From Pseudomaricurvus alkylphenolicus (GTDB lineage: Bacteria; Pseudomonadota; Gammaproteobacteria; Pseudomonadales; Cellvibrionaceae), in NCBI RefSeq assembly GCF_011683955.1, contig NZ_JAAQPI010000004.1, positions 248,001 through 312,000 of the forward strand: a DNA stretch of 64,000 bases, read 5' to 3'. The notes beneath the pieces are model-generated. The model saw only the letters and a program-made list of their open reading frames with translations, did no database searches and was not told where the DNA came from. A program made the translations under genes and the position numbers. Of this stretch, positions 62,583-64,000 are shown piece by piece; the stretch's first letter is position 1; each line of letters begins with the position of its first letter.

Positions 62583-64000
62583 CTACAATTGACTGCGATC
62601 GAAAACGATTTCGCCGTTAATGATGGTTTTTTCAACCTTGGTTTTGTGCAGCTGCTTGACCGGCACAGCATAGGGATCCTGGTCGAGTACAACCAGATCG
62701 GCAATCATGCCAGCGGCAATCTTACCCAACTTATCTTCATTGCCCATGTGTTTCGCCCCGTTTACGGTAAACAACCGGATCGCCTCATCCAGGGTGATTG
62801 CCCCCGATTTACCGACACTGGTCTCACTGCCGCCCGGTTGTTCCCGGGTCACCAAGGTCTCAACCGCAATCCAGGGATTCACCGAAGGGACGACTGCCCA
62901 ATCTGACCCGGGAACCACCAGAGACCCCGACTCCAGCATATCCCGGACTGGCCAGATACGCTCCATACGTTCGTTGCCCACGGCATTGGCAATACTGTCA
63001 TTAATCGGTGTGGGACCAAACAGATAGGGTGACACCTCAAAAGTGGCCTGAAGTTCTTTGGCGCGGGCGATGTCCTCTACCTTCACAAAAGTACCGTGGG
63101 CAATATTGTGTCGCTGGCTGCTCATTCCGTTGCTGGTTCTGGCGGCCTCTACCGCATCCAGCCCGGCCCGAACCGCGGCATCCCCGGCGGCATGGAATTT
63201 TACCGTCAACCCTTGCTGATCAAATCGAGTAACGGCGTCGTTGAGTTTCTGCTGCTCAACCATAAGAATCCCCCGAACACTGGCCTCGTCAGCACGCCCC
63301 TCAATATATCCGGCATAGGGCTCCAGCATAGCGGCGGTATGACTTTCCGTGGGCACCCCATCCAGGCCGACCTTGACGCAATCGGGATTCAGACGCTCGC
63401 GGACATATTGCTGTCGTGTTTCCACGGACACTTCATGGTCCACATTGTCCGTCGCCCAGGGTATACAGAATCGAATTCTGTGCTTGAGTTCTCCTTCATC
63501 CGCCAAGGCTGCAAACAATTCGAGCTCCCTTTGAACTCCGACGGCATAGCCTGTGGATGCCTCGGTAAAAGAGGTAATCCCGTGAGACAACATCTTGTCG
63601 AGAGACCAGATCAACGCCTTGCGCACCTGTGCATAGGGAGGCGGCGGAATATGCTGCTTAACCAGTCCCACCGCGTATTCATGAAGCACTCCCGAGGGCT
63701 CTCCGAAATCGTCCTTCTCGATTACTCCGCCTTTCGGACTTTCCACGGCAGCGGTAATCTGGGCAATGGCCAGCGCCTTGCTGTTGACCCAGGCACTGTG
63801 TTCACTGGTGTCTCCAAGGAGTACCGGGTTGTCCGGGGCCACAACATCCAGCAGACTCTTATGTGGCGTCTGTCCTACCGCCGATTTATCCCACTGGCCA
63901 CCGATGACCCAGGCACCGGGCTCCGCTTTTTCGACGCAGGCCTTAAGCCTGCGTTGTATTTCCGCCAGGTTTGATCCCTGCGGGATGCGGCACTGCTGGT
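62583..64000 (-). CDS. Amidohydrolase family protein (YtcJ-like), N-terminus outside window
   Basis: The frame is open past the window end, so about 472 C-terminal codons are visible. The region near 63850-63900 (AWVIGGQWDKSAVG) and VKFHAAGDAAVRAGLDA and PGSDWAVVPSVNPW later agree with the amidohydrolase at 57719, showing two paralogs within 5 kb. The protein ends VFDRSQL with no anchor. It is likely the first gene before the aminotransferase, in which case an amide or ring hydrolysed here would release the amine used next. The N-terminal HxHP site lies outside the window. Confidence 0.88.
   Translation of the reverse strand, partial: QQCRIPQGSNLAEIQRRLKACVEKAEPGAWVIGGQWDKSAVGQTPHKSLLDVVAPDNPVLLGDTSEHSAWVNSKALAIAQITAAVESPKGGVIEKDDFGEPSGVLHEYAVGLVKQHIPPPPYAQVRKALIWSLDKMLSHGITSFTEASTGYAVGVQRELELFAALADEGELKHRIRFCIPWATDNVDHEVSVETRQQYVRERLNPDCVKVGLDGVPTESHTAAMLEPYAGYIEGRADEASVRGILMVEQQKLNDAVTRFDQQGLTVKFHAAGDAAVRAGLDAVEAARTSNGMSSQRHNIAHGTFVKVEDIARAKELQATFEVSPYLFGPTPINDSIANAVGNERMERIWPVRDMLESGSLVVPGSDWAVVPSVNPWIAVETLVTREQPGGSETSVGKSGAITLDEAIRLFTVNGAKHMGNEDKLGKIAAGMIADLVVLDQDPYAVPVKQLHKTKVEKTIINGEIVFDRSQL

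Noticed and set aside
1-64000. CRISPR arrays, tRNA/rRNA genes, insertion sequences and phage genes
   Set aside because: No regularly spaced direct repeats, tRNA-like cloverleafs, transposase, integrase or phage structural genes were recognised on either strand.

Overview
This 64 kb window is almost entirely accessory catabolic DNA from a Gram-negative bacterium, most likely a marine gammaproteobacterium of the Cellvibrionales type (Spongiibacteraceae/Halieaceae-like). That placement is inference: it rests on three TonB-dependent receptors each sitting next to degradation genes, a class II-like PHA synthase with its depolymerase, several LysR/TetR/IclR regulators, moderate GC and tightly packed genes. 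There is no rRNA, tRNA, CRISPR, integrase or intact transposase.

Layout. 1-7.2 kb (minus strand): a hydantoinase-type module (HyuB partial, HyuA, small cupin, hydantoin/Asp-Glu racemase, XRE-cupin regulator) behind a TonB receptor. 7.2-9.9 kb: a gene-poor graveyard holding a LuxR/MalT-like pseudogene, a decayed possible SDR and two related tiny membrane peptides. 9.9-14.1 kb: a second TonB receptor, a NUDIX hydrolase and a LysR regulator. 14.2-20.8 kb (plus): a ThDP-dependent lyase, SDR, aldehyde dehydrogenase and acyl-CoA synthetase operon, closed by a clear terminator and followed by a type I extradiol dioxygenase. 21-27.8 kb (minus): PHA depolymerase and PHA synthase, then FadB/FadA-type beta-oxidation genes and a TetR regulator.

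28-32.9 kb (plus): an HsaA-like flavin monooxygenase, an all-beta protein of unknown role, an APH-type phosphotransferase overlapping a small unknown protein (an arrangement like LvaA/LvaB), a flavin reductase and a beta-class GST. 33.5-42 kb: a TRAP transporter with a LysR gene, a third TonB receptor, and divergently a CaiB-type CoA-transferase plus a CitE-like CoA-ester lyase. 42-48.4 kb: fatty acid hydroxylase/sterol desaturase family protein, AEC transporter, MDR oxidoreductase, LysR, GlxA-type AraC regulator and a periplasmic MBL-fold hydrolase.

48.5-64 kb: a meta-cleavage pathway. A Rieske dioxygenase (alpha and beta), a BenD/CmtB-like diol dehydrogenase, an extradiol dioxygenase, a lipocalin-like protein, a ring-fission-product hydrolase and an APC permease form one overlapping minus-strand operon. 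After an isolated trpD come an aldehyde dehydrogenase, a secreted amidohydrolase and a 2-oxopent-4-enoate hydratase, with a divergent IclR regulator, then a class III aminotransferase and a second, partial amidohydrolase. Together these suggest uptake of hydrophobic or aromatic substrates, ring hydroxylation and cleavage, CoA activation, beta-oxidation and carbon storage as PHA. The actual substrates cannot be read from sequence alone.
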